Assembly (NCBI GenBank): GCA_032622095.1
Contig: CP136062.1
Span: 150,036,875 to 150,100,874, forward strand
DNA from: Siphonodentalium dalli
Taxonomy: Eukaryota > Mollusca > Scaphopoda > Gadilida > Siphonodentaliidae
Length of the DNA: 64,000 nt
Reading direction: 5' to 3'
Below the pieces are notes generated by a model that searched no databases, had not been told where the DNA came from, and saw only the letters and a list, made by a program, of their open reading frames with translations. How positions within the stretch are numbered: position 1 is the stretch's first letter; each line of letters starts with the position of its first letter. The translations under genes and the position numbers were made by a program. Shown in pieces: positions 44,235-55,515 of the stretch.

Positions 44235-46649
44235 GTTATCTAATAGTATGGGCTCTCATTACACGAGATGTCATCAGAAAGGGGAATTTCAGCGACCTCC
44301 ATATTTATGTAGCCCAACTATTCTCATTTCACGATCCGGTTGTCGCGGGGTCAATATCTGGGGCAAAATATGATTTTTTTCACATTTTCCTCATGCTAAC
44401 CAACCTTATTTTTATGATTTTTTCGTGACAGTTCATGTGATGTTCATCAGTCTAAGCTTCTTAATCCCTGTTCAATTTAACCTTTTCTTTCTTTCATTTT
44501 GGAGAGAGTTATGTGAGTGGTATTGAAAATGGTAAAAAGTTTGACGTTTGAGCTGTGACGTATTTCGTTAATCGTGAACGTATTTATTTTCGTTGATTCA
44601 GCTAAATGTGTCGGTTTCAACTCCGTTTATCAGAAACTTATTGGATATTGTCCAATATTTATGCCTTTTTGGGATCCGTGTCATATCTGCGATTAGTTGG
44701 TTGTATTATTGTGGCCATGTGGCGTACGTAGCGCGAATACAGGGCAACAGATTACCCCCCCCCCCAAACGATATTTATAGTGACGCGTTTGACAAATAGT
44801 CAGATTTCTTATATCATATCACATTTTTTGCTTGCTAAAAGCTATCTTAAAACATATTTGTATGTCTATTTTCATTGACTTGTTTCAATTATTTAGTTTT
44901 GGAGTGTTTGCCTAAAATGGGGTCAACATAATTTAAAGAGGGTTTAGTTTTTACTAATGATATATGGTGCCATTTAATTGGCTTATTATGATCGGTGCGA
45001 TTTGAAATGTTGTCATAAAAACTGCTAAGTATGAACCTCAAAGATATATTTGAAAACTTGGATATGATCCATGGGTTCTTACTGGCTACAGTTGCGATCA
45101 AAAATTAACATTGAACCCTATGGAGATTCTTGTATTTTGGATAAATGACGCCATTTTGCGTTTGATTATATATGAATTGAAATTTCTCGAAAATATTATG
45201 TGTGAAACTCAGGCGCAGTTTGGGAAAAAAGTTATGTGACCAGTCTATTCTCAATGGCTACCGTTGTGATCAAAATTTAACATTGAACCCTATAGAGAAT
45301 ATTTTGATAATTTACTCGAATGTTGATAGTAATATCACTATACGGCCACCAAGTGCTACTATAAGAAGAGAAGACATTCGCTGTAACAATCAGTAATCTA
45401 ATAATCTATTTCATGCAATATATTCGATATACCGGTAGCTATGCTTCTAGATACAGTACTTGACAAACGTATGTGCAGAATTCTATGTAAAGCCACTGAT
45501 AATGTGCAGCATGTTGCATATGTTGTATCGAATGAAAAATGATCATCAAGATTACAGTTTGACAATGTGACTGTATTGTAAATTATTGTTATTATTGATA
45601 CGTGTTATCAACAGAGAAGTGATTGAAGCCAAATTGTAAATCTTAACGAATTGTAATGTGACAAATACAGTGGCAAATTATACTCGTCATCATCGCTGCC
45701 AAGTGTATGTCACACATACATCAGGAGAGTATTTGTTTCCTATAGAAGGCCCTTCCGCCTTATATGGTGTCCATTCACCTTTATTTGGCATCCATTCATT
45801 TATATGTTGTGCATATGTCGATTTATATGTTGTCCATTCATCTTTATATGATGTCCATACACATGTATATGGCATTCATTAACATTTATATGGTGTGAAA
45901 ATGTCATATGGTGTCCATTTATATTTACATGGTGTCCATTAACCTTGATATGGTGTCCATTCGCCTTAATTATATGATGTCCATTCCCCTTTATATGGTG
46001 TTCATTCACCTTTCGATGGTGTCCATTCACCTTCATATGGTGGACAAATGTCTTTCTATGGTGTCAATTTGCCGTTATGTGGTCTCCATCCACCTTTCTA
46101 TGGTGTCCGTTCACTTTCTGTGATGTCCATGCATGTCTAGATGGTGCCCATTTACCTTTATATGGTGTCAATGTAGATCACAACGAGTTGTAATCTGACA
46201 AATATACTTACAAATGATACTCCATCATCATCGTCATCACACATGCATCCAGCAATTTTTTGTGTTTTCTATGGAACACCATAGCTACCTTATGTGGTTG
46301 TCATCCCTTATCTGATGTCGTTCTACCTTTATACCGTGTCCATTCACCTTCATATGGTGACAATTCACCTTTACGTGGTGTGCAAATCATTTATGACTTT
46401 ATAACGTGTCCACCCGATGAGCACTGTTATTTATTCATCTTTGTATGATGTGGTTCCATTCATCTTTATATGATTTGCAATTGTCATCATATGGTGTGGA
46501 AATGTATTTATGTTGGGTGAGAATATCTTTATATGGTGTCCATTCACCATCATGATGATATACCGCATAATACAGACCATACACATATCATATAAAGTCG
46601 TATGTACATCATATATAGAACGGCGGCCATCATTATACATGGTCACCAT
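44235..46649 (+). repeat. Left arm of ~6-kb inverted repeat
   Basis: Runs from ATAGTATGGGCTCTCATTAC (complement at about 50250-50268) through CACGATCCGGTTGTCGCGGG, TGTGACGTATTTCGTTAATC, a C11 run, and AACTCAGGCGCAGTTTGGGA, to AAGCCAAATTGTAAATCTTA and the 21-bp satellite. Each landmark has its complement in the same order on the right. About 110 bp near 44612-44727 is absent from the right arm. Arms look roughly 85-90% similar by eye. No credible coding region. Confidence 0.9.
45757..46560 (+). repeat. 21-bp satellite, forward half
   Basis: The monomer is TTATATGGTGTCCATTCACC (plus one base), with variants. Because 21 is a multiple of three, frames stay open and translate as a seven-residue repeat (MVSIHLY-like). 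At 46180-46270 a second partial copy of the array's outer flank (CGAGTTGTAATCTGACAAAT) interrupts the array. Confidence 0.9.
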
Positions 46650-47580
46650 ATACAGAAAAAGGTAAATTGACACCATATGAAGGTCAATGGACACAATATA
46701 AAGGTAAAACCCAAAACATATATAGTTGAGTACACACCATAATAAAGGTAAATGGACAAAATATGAACGAGAATGGACGCCACATACAGGTGAATTGACA
46801 CCAGGACACCATACAAAGGTGATTGGGAACCATATAAAGGTGAAACACACCATATAAATGTAAACAGACACCATATAAATGTAAATAGGCACCATATAAA
46901 GGAAACACAATACAACATAAAGGTAAAACAACACCACATAGATGTAAATTGACATAAATAAAGATGAATGGAGACAATATAAAGGTAAATGGGCACCATA
47001 TAAAGGTGAATTGATACCATGTAAATGCAAATTGACACCATATAAAGGTAAATGGACACCGTATAGACGTGTATGGGCATCACAGAAAGTGAATGGATAC
47101 AATAGAAAGGTGGATGAACACCATTTAAAGGCGAAAGGATACCATAGAAAGGCAAATGGACACCATATAAAGGTGAATGAACACCATATAAAGGTGAATG
47201 GACATCATATAAAGACATTTGCCCTCCATATGAAGGTGAATGGACACCATAGAAAGGTGAATGGACAAACTAGAAAGGTGATTTGACACCATATAAACGC
47301 AAATGGACGTAATATAAAGGCGAATAGACACCATATCGAGGTGAATGGTCACCATATAAAGAACAGTAGTCACCACCATAAAGGTGAATGGACACCATGT
47401 AAATATGAATGGACACCATATGACATTTGCACACCATATAAAGGTTAATGAATGCCATATAAATGTGTATGCATGGACACCATATAGAGATGAATGGACA
47501 GCATATAACGACATAGGCGCAACATATAAAGGTGAATGGATACCATATAAGGCGGGTGGGATATCATAGAATAGACAAAA
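46561..47580 (-). repeat. 21-bp satellite, inverted half
   Basis: Same monomer on the opposite strand (GGTGAATGGACACCATATAA). Long minus-strand open frames at 46431-47102 (223 codons), 46643-47218 and 47125-47613 overlap one another in different frames and are all heptad translations, so none is called a gene. Confidence 0.9.
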
Positions 47581-47894
47581 CCCCCATGACAGACACTTGG
47601 CAGCGATGATCACGGAGTATACTTTACCAGTGTATTTGTTACATTACAATTCGTTAAGATTTATAATTTGGCTTCAATCACTTGTCAGTTGATAAAACGC
47701 ATCAATAAATAATATTTTACAATAGAGTCACGTTGTCAAACTGTAGTCTTGATGATTATTTTTCATTTGACACAACATATGCAACAGGCTGCGTATTCTC
47801 AGTGGCATTACACAGCAATGTGCACATACTTGTGTCATGTACTGTATCTAGAAGCATAGCATAACTATATTGCATGAAATAGATTATTAGATTA

Positions 47895-49277
47895 GGCCCG
47901 TTCCAAACGACGGATTTTTGTCGACTCGAATCTAATACCAGACCCACAATTGTATTAAATGCGTCAAAAATGCGACGTTTGAAACAATTAGATCCGTGTC
48001 AGACGCATCACAGACGAATCTCCGTCCAATTCAGACGAATCTTCGTCGGTGATGAGTCTGAAATCCGTCTTGGTTTCAGACGACGGATTTTTGACGACTC
48101 GAATCTAATACATGTGACGAGAAGAGCCGAAAGTTGCCGAAGTAACGAATGCAAATGATATGATATGATATGATAATGGTATAATAATGAGGGGGTTCCC
48201 CCTATCTGCGGAAATACCCACATGACGTCATTTGTCGTGTACGCTCTCTTTGTTATAAAGAAAGATACATCTATAAGCATTATTAAGTAACATTGTGCAA
48301 ATTGTAATAATTTTGGTAGTTTGATTTCTCAACGAACATGGCATGTCACTGACTCACATCTTATAGTGGATATAGTATCAATGATTTATAATAATTCATA
48401 TATACCGGTATAAGGGGTAGGGGTTGTAGCAACTGATTTATAATAATTCATATAGACCGATATTCCTTATCGTAAGGAATAGGGGTGGTAGTCTCTAATG
48501 TATAATAATTAATATATACCGGTATTACTTATTATAAGGGGTAGGGGTGGTACCACTGATTTATAATAATTCATATACACCGGAATTACTTATTAGGAGG
48601 GGTATAGGCGTGGTAACCTCTTATTTATAATAATTTATATATTCCGGTATTACTTATTATAAGGGGCAGAGTGGTAGCCTATGATTTATAATAATTAATA
48701 TATTCCGGTAGTCCTTATTACAATGGGTAGGGGGGGTAGTCTCTGATTTATAATAATTCTTGTATACCTGTGTTGACATGCATGGTATACACATATATGG
48801 CAATTGGTTGCACGATATAACATTTATTTGTAGCTCCTATTATAGTATATTATATATGTACTATATACATCCTCATATACATGTGCACATATATTCGTGC
48901 TGCAATCGCGCATATATATGTTACAGTAAATCAGTGAAATTAGTAATTACGCGAAATCCCTGAATCGTTTAGTAAATTCGTGAAATCCCTGATCTGAGTA
49001 GGGATTTAATAAAATTACTAGAAAATTTATAACATATCGGTATATAGAAATTACTAAAAAAAAATTATAACATATCGGTATATAGAGGCCTCTATATCTA
49101 CGTGTGACAATTTTGTGACGGTAACCGGGAATCCACCTTTAAATAAATGGACCGATGTATTAGATTCGACGCGACGAAGATGCGTCCGTCTGAAACAAAA
49201 TTGACCGCAGTCGCATCACCGACGGATTTAATATAATTAGGTTCGAGTCAACAAAAATCCGTCGCTTGGAACGGGTC
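47895..49277. mobile_element. PIF/Harbinger-like non-autonomous element
   Basis: The ends are GGCCCGTTCCAAACGACGGA and, complemented, GACCCGTTCCAAGCGACGGA, matching on into TTTTTGT-GACTCGAA-CTAAT. TTA flanks both sides (47892-47894, 49278-49280). A 3-bp TWA duplication with GG-CCCGTT ends is typical of PIF/Harbinger. Subterminal words (GACGGATTTTTGACGACTCG and others) recur inside in both orientations. The sister arm lacks this insertion, which confirms its limits. The open frames are short and there is no transposase. Confidence 0.85.
48379..48765. repeat. ~60-66-bp minisatellite inside the Harbinger-like element
   Basis: Seven units start with GATTTATAATAATTCATATA or variants (48380, 48432, 48500, 48559, 48621, 48681, 48747) and contain ACCGGTATTACTTATTATAA and GGGGTAGGGGTGGTAG. 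Confidence 0.85.
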
Positions 49278-50275
49278 TTACAGTGAATGTCTTCTCCTCT
49301 TATTGGTGGTCGTATAGTGATATCACAATCAACGTTCGAGTAAAATATCAAAATATTCTCTATAGTGTTCAATGTTAAATTTTTATCACAACGGTATCCA
49401 GTGAGAATAGTTTGGTCACATAACTTTTTCCCAAACTGCGCCTGAGTTTCACACATAGTATTTTTGAGAAATTTTAATTCATATATAATCATACGCAAAA
49501 TGGCGCCACTTATCCAAAATACAAGAATTTCCATAGGAATGTTAATTTTTGATCGCAACTGTAGCCAGTAAGAACCCACGGATCATATCCAAATTTTCAA
49601 ATATATCTTTGAAGTTCATACTTAGCAGTTTTTGTGACAACATTTCAATTCGCACCTATCATAATACGCCAAAAAAAATTTAATGGCACCATCTCTCATT
49701 TTAAATTATATTGACCCCATTTGAGGCAAACACTCAAAAACTAAATAATGGAAACACGTCAATCCTGAAAATAGACCCACTAGGCAAACAAATATATTTT
49801 AAGATGGCCTTTAGTCAAACGCGTCACTAAATATCGTTTGGGGGGGGGGGGTAATTTGTTGCCCTGTATTCGCGCTACGAACGACACATTTAGCTGAATC
49901 AGCGAACAAAAATACGTTCGCGATTAACGAAATACGTCACAGCTCAAACGTCAAAAGATTATCTGGCATCGTTTTGCCATTTTCAATACCACTCGCATAA
50001 CTCTCTCCCAAATGAAAGGAAGAAAAGGTTAAATTGAACATAGATTAAGAAGCTTAGACTTATGAACATCACATGAACTAACCCGAAAAATGCATTTAAA
50101 ATAAGGTTGGTTACCATGAGGAAAATGTGAAAAAATCATATTTTGCCCCAGATATTGATCCCGCGACAACCGGATCGTGAAAATAGAATAGTTGGGCTAC
50201 ATAAATATGGTGGTTTCTGAAATTCCCCTTTCTGGTGACATCTCGTGTAATCAGAGCCCATACTATAAATAGTAT

Positions 50276-50499
50276 GCTCTGCTTGTGAATGAAATGGTGT
50301 GTGTTACTACAATGCCGAGCGTGTTCACGCAGGTCATTCGGGACGCACAGCGCGGGACAAAACAGTCTGAGTAAACACAGACTACTGAACAGTTGATCGT
50401 CAGATAGTCTGAAAGATTCCGATACCCTTCGCGATACCATGCTACGTACGTGTACATGGCTTACCTCGCAGTGTGACGCAATTTTCACCCCGCATTATC
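50276..50499. other. No recognised gene
   Basis: Flank of the large palindrome, slightly GC-richer. Minus-strand frames 50111-50488 and 50263-50457 are unrecognised. Confidence 0.3.
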
Positions 50500-51020
50500 A
50501 CGGTGGGGAATCGCCTGCTTCTAAGGTTGGTGAGTACCACACATTCAAAATGGCAGAGACGAGTGCAAACGCATACAAAACATACTATATGAGGAATTGA
50601 CACAAAACGTAACATTTTAACTGTTGCGAGCATATGCTGGTTCATTTTACAAAGAATTTGTTCGGAAATACTCAGTAGTTTTCTATAACAATCTGACCAA
50701 AGTTGCCAGTCGGAGGTTCGTGGAATATACACCAGTCCATACATCTACATGTAGGAGAATCCTTCGACTGATAACTTTGGTCACATGCATGTTAGAGCAA
50801 ACAACTGTGACTTTAGACACAAATAAGGTATCAGCTTGTTTGAAAATAGTATAGCATATGCTCGTAGCTGCTAAAATACTATGTAATATATTATTATCCT
50901 AGTTTATTATCTTTTTCCTCGTTTTTTGTCGTGTTTGCGATCGCCTCGGCCATTTTGAATGCGTGATACTCATGAACTCGAAACCACGTGATTTCCCCAC
51001 CGTGATTATACCACGTGATG
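50500..51020. repeat. Inverted duplication of an ATG-containing segment
   Basis: Plus strand 50498-50578 (ATCACGGTGGGGAATCGCC ... CATTCAAAATGGCAGAGACG) matches the minus strand at about 51010-50930 (ATCACGGTGGGGAAATCACG ... CATTCAAAATGGCCGAGGCG). Each has an ATG in a good context, followed by a short MAE[TA]-like frame (about 16 and 19 codons) before a stop. The right copy has two ACCACGTGAT E-box words at 50993 and 51011. Whether these are old paired 5' exons or promoters is unknown. Confidence 0.55.
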
Positions 51021-52298
51021 TATGAGCGGTCAAGCAACGACGAATATGGTTCCAATCCCGACAAGCACTGATTCGTGTTCCTCGCAAAGGAAATTAAGGT
51101 AGCCTCATGCATTCACGAATCTGGGAAAGTTTGTCAGTTGTTTTTAGGGGGTGGTCTTATATGCATGCAGGAACGTGGCATCATAATGGAATTACCCTAA
51201 ATTGTATCTAAAGATTACAAATTTATATAAGCATGTTCAATAGGCCTATACTTGCCAGCAACTATACCATGGTATTTTACACTGTATGTTTATGTAGTTA
51301 TAGTGTAGTTTTAAGAACTTCTAACTTCAAATGTCAGGCCCTGTCAGCCACCAACGGTCAGATGACACATGTGATCGCCAGAAGTCGTCGCATATCGATA
51401 CAGATGGATCATAATATATCCGTATTCCAAAACATCGGACAATACATTCCATCAGCTGACAGCGCCTGATGTCTGAAGTTCTGTATCTAAATTTATCTAT
51501 TTTAAAATATTTTCACCTCGAAATTACGACAGGGAAGACATGTCGTGTTTTTCTCACAAAGTATTGATGTCCGAACCGAAAAGTAGCACAAATTTTCATG
51601 TAAAACATTTAACGAACGCTGTGACTGCAAATAGATTACCATTTTACTAAATTTGACATTCTCTTGCATCACCGTCATGCAAAACCACTCCGATCCATAT
51701 CTGATTGAGAAAATCCCATCAACTTGTCCCCAAAGACCATCGGTTCACGACAGCGACACCATCATTTGCAAATTAGGGATTGGTGATAGCATTTCGTATT
51801 CTCGATGCGTGAGAGATGGGCCTGTTAATGAGTGATGAGAGATGATTGTGTGCGCGACGATGGTCGTAATGTCTTCCATTAACTGAAACCCTTGTCATTA
51901 AGCTAATTAATACGCAGAGAAGCCAATCAACAACTCATCAAATTTGTGGTCAACAAGAGAAGCTGTCTGCGATAGTGTCACCAAATTGAAGTTTTATCGA
52001 CTCTTTTAGTTTTTATCAGACACGAGCATACTTAGTTGATTAGGAGTAATTCAGCATGAACACAAAGCCAGAATAATTATAATCAGACCAGATTGTGTCA
52101 AGATTGACTTAAGCGCCTCCTCCTCATTCACGCTAGAAACGCTGGTGCATGGACATACTTCAGACAGCGACGTTGCTTCAGGGTCTCCTTTGGAGTGGTG
52201 TGTACAACATAGAATTTAAAACTACATTACGCACCTATTAACCGCTGGCAGAGATTAATTTTAAAGTCAGGGAAATTCTATCTGCACCCCTTTCGTTG
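51021..52298. other. No recognised gene; one possible terminal exon
   Basis: At 51340-51469 (+) an AAATGTCAG acceptor-like site is followed by an open frame (ALSATNGQMTHVIARSRR ... NIGQYIPSADSA) to a stop. It could be a last coding exon, but I recognise no family. Frame 51653-51835 (+) is likewise unknown. Confidence 0.25.
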
Positions 52299-52560
52299 GA
52301 ATTTTCCAACTGGTACTTCAAAGTTTCCAACTGTTGGAAGTGTCCAACTGATGGCCATTTAAGTCCAAACATTTGACTTAAAATATTCAATGTTTGGACT
52401 TAAAACAACAATAATCGCAGTAAATACTGGTTGGACAATCTAACTATCAGAACAATTTCAAAATACTTTTTTTTTGTCTTAAATTGTCAACTGATGTCGT
52501 GTCAAGCATGAATTTTCCAACTGTTAAAAATGTTGGCCAAAAGTTGGGAGTGAGACACCC
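52299..52560. repeat. TCCAACT family, copy 1
   Basis: AATTTTCCAACTGGTACTTC, TTTCCAACTGTTGGAAGTGT and CCAACTGATGGCCATTTAAG, then GTCCAAACATT, CAACTGATGTCGTGTCAAGC and GGGAGTGAGACACCCCTGTA. The same order appears at 59061-59300 and, inverted, at 54030-54350. Confidence 0.65.
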
Positions 52561-52944
52561 CTGTATCCGCGTCCATGAGGCAGCACATTGTAGTACTGGT
52601 CTCAGTTACCTGGAATCATGCATGTGGGTAGACACCAGAGGATCTCCATGCGGGAGTGTCATAATAATTGGAATTCCAAACTACGTCCCTCCTCGAACGA
52701 GACAACATTCCCAACCTTATGTGCACAGATATGTTTTCCAAAATTGGAAGGGGATTAGAACTATTAGACAGCCGAAAGACCCTGCCTGGAAAGTCTAGCT
52801 CTCTCAAACCACCGCCAGACGAATTACTTAGATCTGCGCCGTATGCATGTCATTGACAAACTACCGTATTTAGCTATCCGCCAAATAGCTATATGTTACG
52901 CAGGGGTACAAGATATGTTCCATAGAGGATAATATCCTAACTCT
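52561..52944. other. No recognised gene
   Basis: Frames 52484-52798 (+), 52668-52856 (+) and 52616-52807 (-) overlap on both strands. None shows a known motif. Confidence 0.3.
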
Positions 52945-53545
52945 CCCCTGATCAAGTGGTCCTGTTGAATTTATATGGTGCTGGTGGGTCCTGCTGATTT
53001 GCTATGGTGCTGGTGGGTCCTGCTGATTTGCTATGATGCTGGTGCGTCCTCCTGATTTGCTTTGGTGCTGGTGTGTCCTGCTTATTTGCTACAGTGCTGG
53101 TGGGTCCTGTTGATTTGCTATGATGCTGGTGCGTCCTCCTGATTTGCTTTGGTGCTGGTGTGTCCTGCTTATTTGCTACAGTGCTGGTGGGTCCTGTTGA
53201 TTTGCTTTGGTGCTGGTGGGTCCTGCTTATTTGCTACAGTGCTGGTTGGTCCTGTTGATTTGCTATGGTGCTGGTGGGTCCTGTTGATTTGCTATGGTGC
53301 TGGTGGGTCCTGCTGATTTTCTTTGATGCTGGTGGGTCCTGTTGATTTTCTTTGATGCTGGTGGGTCCTGTTGATTTCGTATGATTCTGGTGGGTCATGC
53401 TGATTTACTATGATGTTGGTGGGTCCCCCTGCTTTGCTACGATGCTTGTTGGTCCTGCTGATTTGCTATGATGATGGTGGGTCCTGTTGATTTGCCATGC
53501 CTGATGCTGGTGGGTCCTGCTGATTTGCCATGATGTTGCATGGTG
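52945..53545. repeat. 29-bp minisatellite (about 20 units)
   Basis: The monomer TGCTGGTGGGTCCTGCTGAT (plus TTGCTATGG) has many one- or two-base variants. Some variant pairs recur in order: the GATGCTGGTGCGTCCTCCTG unit followed by the TTTGGTGCTGGTGTGTCCTG unit appears twice, 91 bp apart or so. The left edge matches the dispersed repeat at 8725. Confidence 0.92.
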
Positions 53546-54029
53546 GGTGCCATAAAAAATAAATATGCAATGAAAATTGTTTTATTTATTTTCTCGCAGA
53601 CAGTCATGATTTCAGATGATAGACTGAACGCACACCATAGTTGTGTTCATAGTCTAGATAATGCAGTGTTTTTTAAATATATCCTGTCAAACTATCTATC
53701 GACATACAAGAAAAAACATTGTTGTTTATTTTTTAAAGCACTTTTTTTGTTTGACATAATTCGATCATATCTCTTACATTGTGAGGGTAAACACGCACGT
53801 GTTGTTATAATACATGCACACATTTGTTATAAAGGATAACGATTTTTCCCTTCAAATTGATTGTTTGAAATTGAGATTTGTTTTTAAATCTTAATGTCCA
53901 AATAACTATTGCCTCACTTTCCTACCAAATATGAGTTTCTCCTTTAGAAATTATCTGTTTGACCTCACATGCGGTTATGTATCGCCGGGGATTTTTTAAA
54001 ACTATATATTCAGTTTGACTGTACAACCA
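53546..54029. other. No recognised gene
   Basis: A 99-codon frame at 53540-53839 (+) is hydrophobic and unrecognised, starting inside the minisatellite edge. Nothing else. Confidence 0.3.
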
Positions 54030-54350
54030 AGGACGTGGCGACAGGGGGTTGGGGGAGTGTCTCACCCCCCCCCCCAACTTTGGTCAAAATGTTCAACAGT
54101 TGGAAATTTCATACCTGACACAACATTAGTTGGAAATTTCACACCAACAATAGGTTGAAAATGTTCTTGTATTTTGATTTTCAAACAACTTATTGGGGGG
54201 GGGGGATATATTGTTTTTGGACAAATATTTGCATATTTTCCTACTGTTGGTCAAAAGTTTGGACTGAAATGGCCATCAGTTGGAAATTTTCCAACCTTAG
54301 GGGGGGGGCAACCTAAGTGGGGATGTCCGGTTGGAAATTTCCAAATCTAG
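54030..54350 (-). repeat. TCCAACT family, copy 2 (inverted), with C and G runs
   Basis: On the minus strand the order matches copies 1 and 3. It carries C11 (54065-54075), G11 (about 54195-54205) and G9 (54300-54308) runs. GGACTGAAATGGCCATCAGT is the complement of the shared word in the other copies. Confidence 0.7.
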
Positions 54351-54359
54351 GAAGTCTTG

Positions 54360-54935
54360 AGGTTAGTCTAGATGCTAGGATTTTGCGATTTTCTTGTTCA
54401 GATTTCAAGATTTTCTCACACCAGGCCGAACCATGGTCGGCCCGATGTGTCATGGTCCCTCCACCGTACCCAATAATAAAAACTCCTAATTAGTTTAAGA
54501 AAACAATATTTTACTACATTTGGTCAAAATTGTGGACTGAAATGGTCATCAGTTGGAGAATTTTCCAACCTAAGGGTGAGTATGAGGTTTGAAAGTTTGA
54601 GACCAGTCTAGATGCTAGGATTTTGCGATTTTCTTGTTTAGTTTTCAAAAAAAATTCACACTGGGCCGAACCTGGTCTCTTGTCCGTAGCATTGTGTATT
54701 TGTATAGAGTTGGACCACTAGATGTTAGGATATATGCAAATTTTCTAAATTTTCTCACACCGGGCCGAACAACCATGGTTAGGCCCTGTGTGTCCTGGTC
54801 TCTTGTCCGTAGCCGTGTGTATTTGTCTGGAGTTGGACCACTAAATGTTAGGATATATGCAATTTTCAGGTTCAAATATCTGAGTGTTCTCATACCGGGT
54901 ATATAGAACCATGACTATATAGGCTATTGGGCCTG
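54360..54935. repeat. Tandem ~140-240-bp repeat with CACCGGGCCGAAC
   Basis: GATGCTAGGATTTTGCGATT occurs at 54370 and 54611. CACACCAGGCCGAACC, CACACTGGGCCGAACC and CACACCGGGCCGAAC occur at about 54418, 54657 and 54754. GGTCTCTTGTCCGTAGC is repeated at 54673 and 54799 with GAGTTGGACCACTA following each. Frames 54634-54906 (+) and 54645-54893 (-) are repeat translations. Confidence 0.7.
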
Positions 54936-55426
54936 TTACTGAGGTGCAAGGGTGCAAATGGAATTATGCAAAACTTGTGCCCCAACGGATACCCTCTAGC
55001 CACGTCCCTGTGTACAATTACCGAAATAGGCAACTCTGTCTATATTTAGTACCGTGTCACTTGATATTATAGAGTAGCATTGACCCAGGGATAATGTTCA
55101 ATATTACAAAACATATTGGACATTGAGAGTTCGCATATATATGAACATATATTCGGAACGCTGTCGGTGCTGAGAGGCTAAGTATGACGTATGATGCTTA
55201 TATCCAGTACCATGGGGGTGTAGAGGGCTGCATGGGGTATGTCAACCCAAATATTGGCCAAACTGTTCAAGAGTTGGAAATTTGATAATTTCTTCCAGCC
55301 ATTGGGGTGCATTTAGTTTGTGAACTTCCACCAGTTGGAAAGCTTGAGGTACCAGTTGGAACACCGGGGATCGTTGCAGCTGGGATTTAGTCTGGTCGTT
55401 GAAGCATTGGACCTAGAAAAAAATAT
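54936..55426. other. Mostly no recognised gene; weak TCCAACT-type words
   Basis: 55255-55370 has GTTCAAGAGTTGGAAATTTG, CCACCAGTTGGAAAGC and CCAGTTGGAACACC, a decayed relative of the TCCAACT family. No coding evidence. Confidence 0.4.
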
Positions 55427-55515
55427 TAACAAGCTGTTTTTGGTGTAATTTTGTAGGGCAGAATCTGAGGAATAACATATCCAAAATCCGCTAAAATCCG
55501 CTTTGGGGAAAATTC
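55427..55515 (+). repeat. Left member of a 2-kb-spaced inverted repeat
   Basis: AATATTAACAAGCTGTTTTT and ATCCAAAATCCGCTAAAATC CGCTTTGGGGAAAA are complemented at 57423-57515. Confidence 0.7.

Larger units (their letters stand above)
46650..50275 (-). repeat. Right arm of ~6-kb inverted repeat
   Basis: The reverse complement of the left arm with its own differences: a Harbinger-like insertion (47895-49277), a G12 run opposite the C11 run, and loss of about 110 bp. The outer limit is near CCCATACTATAAATAGTATG. Confidence 0.9.

Noticed and set aside
46431-47613. Long minus-strand open frames (223, 191 and 162 codons)
   Set aside because: They overlap in different frames and all translate the 21-bp satellite, with no start context or non-repeat domain.
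50455-50540. GCTTACCTCGCAG resembling the 5' end of U1 snRNA
   Set aside because: The similarity stops after 13 bases. No Sm site, U1 stem-loops or snRNA promoter element is visible.
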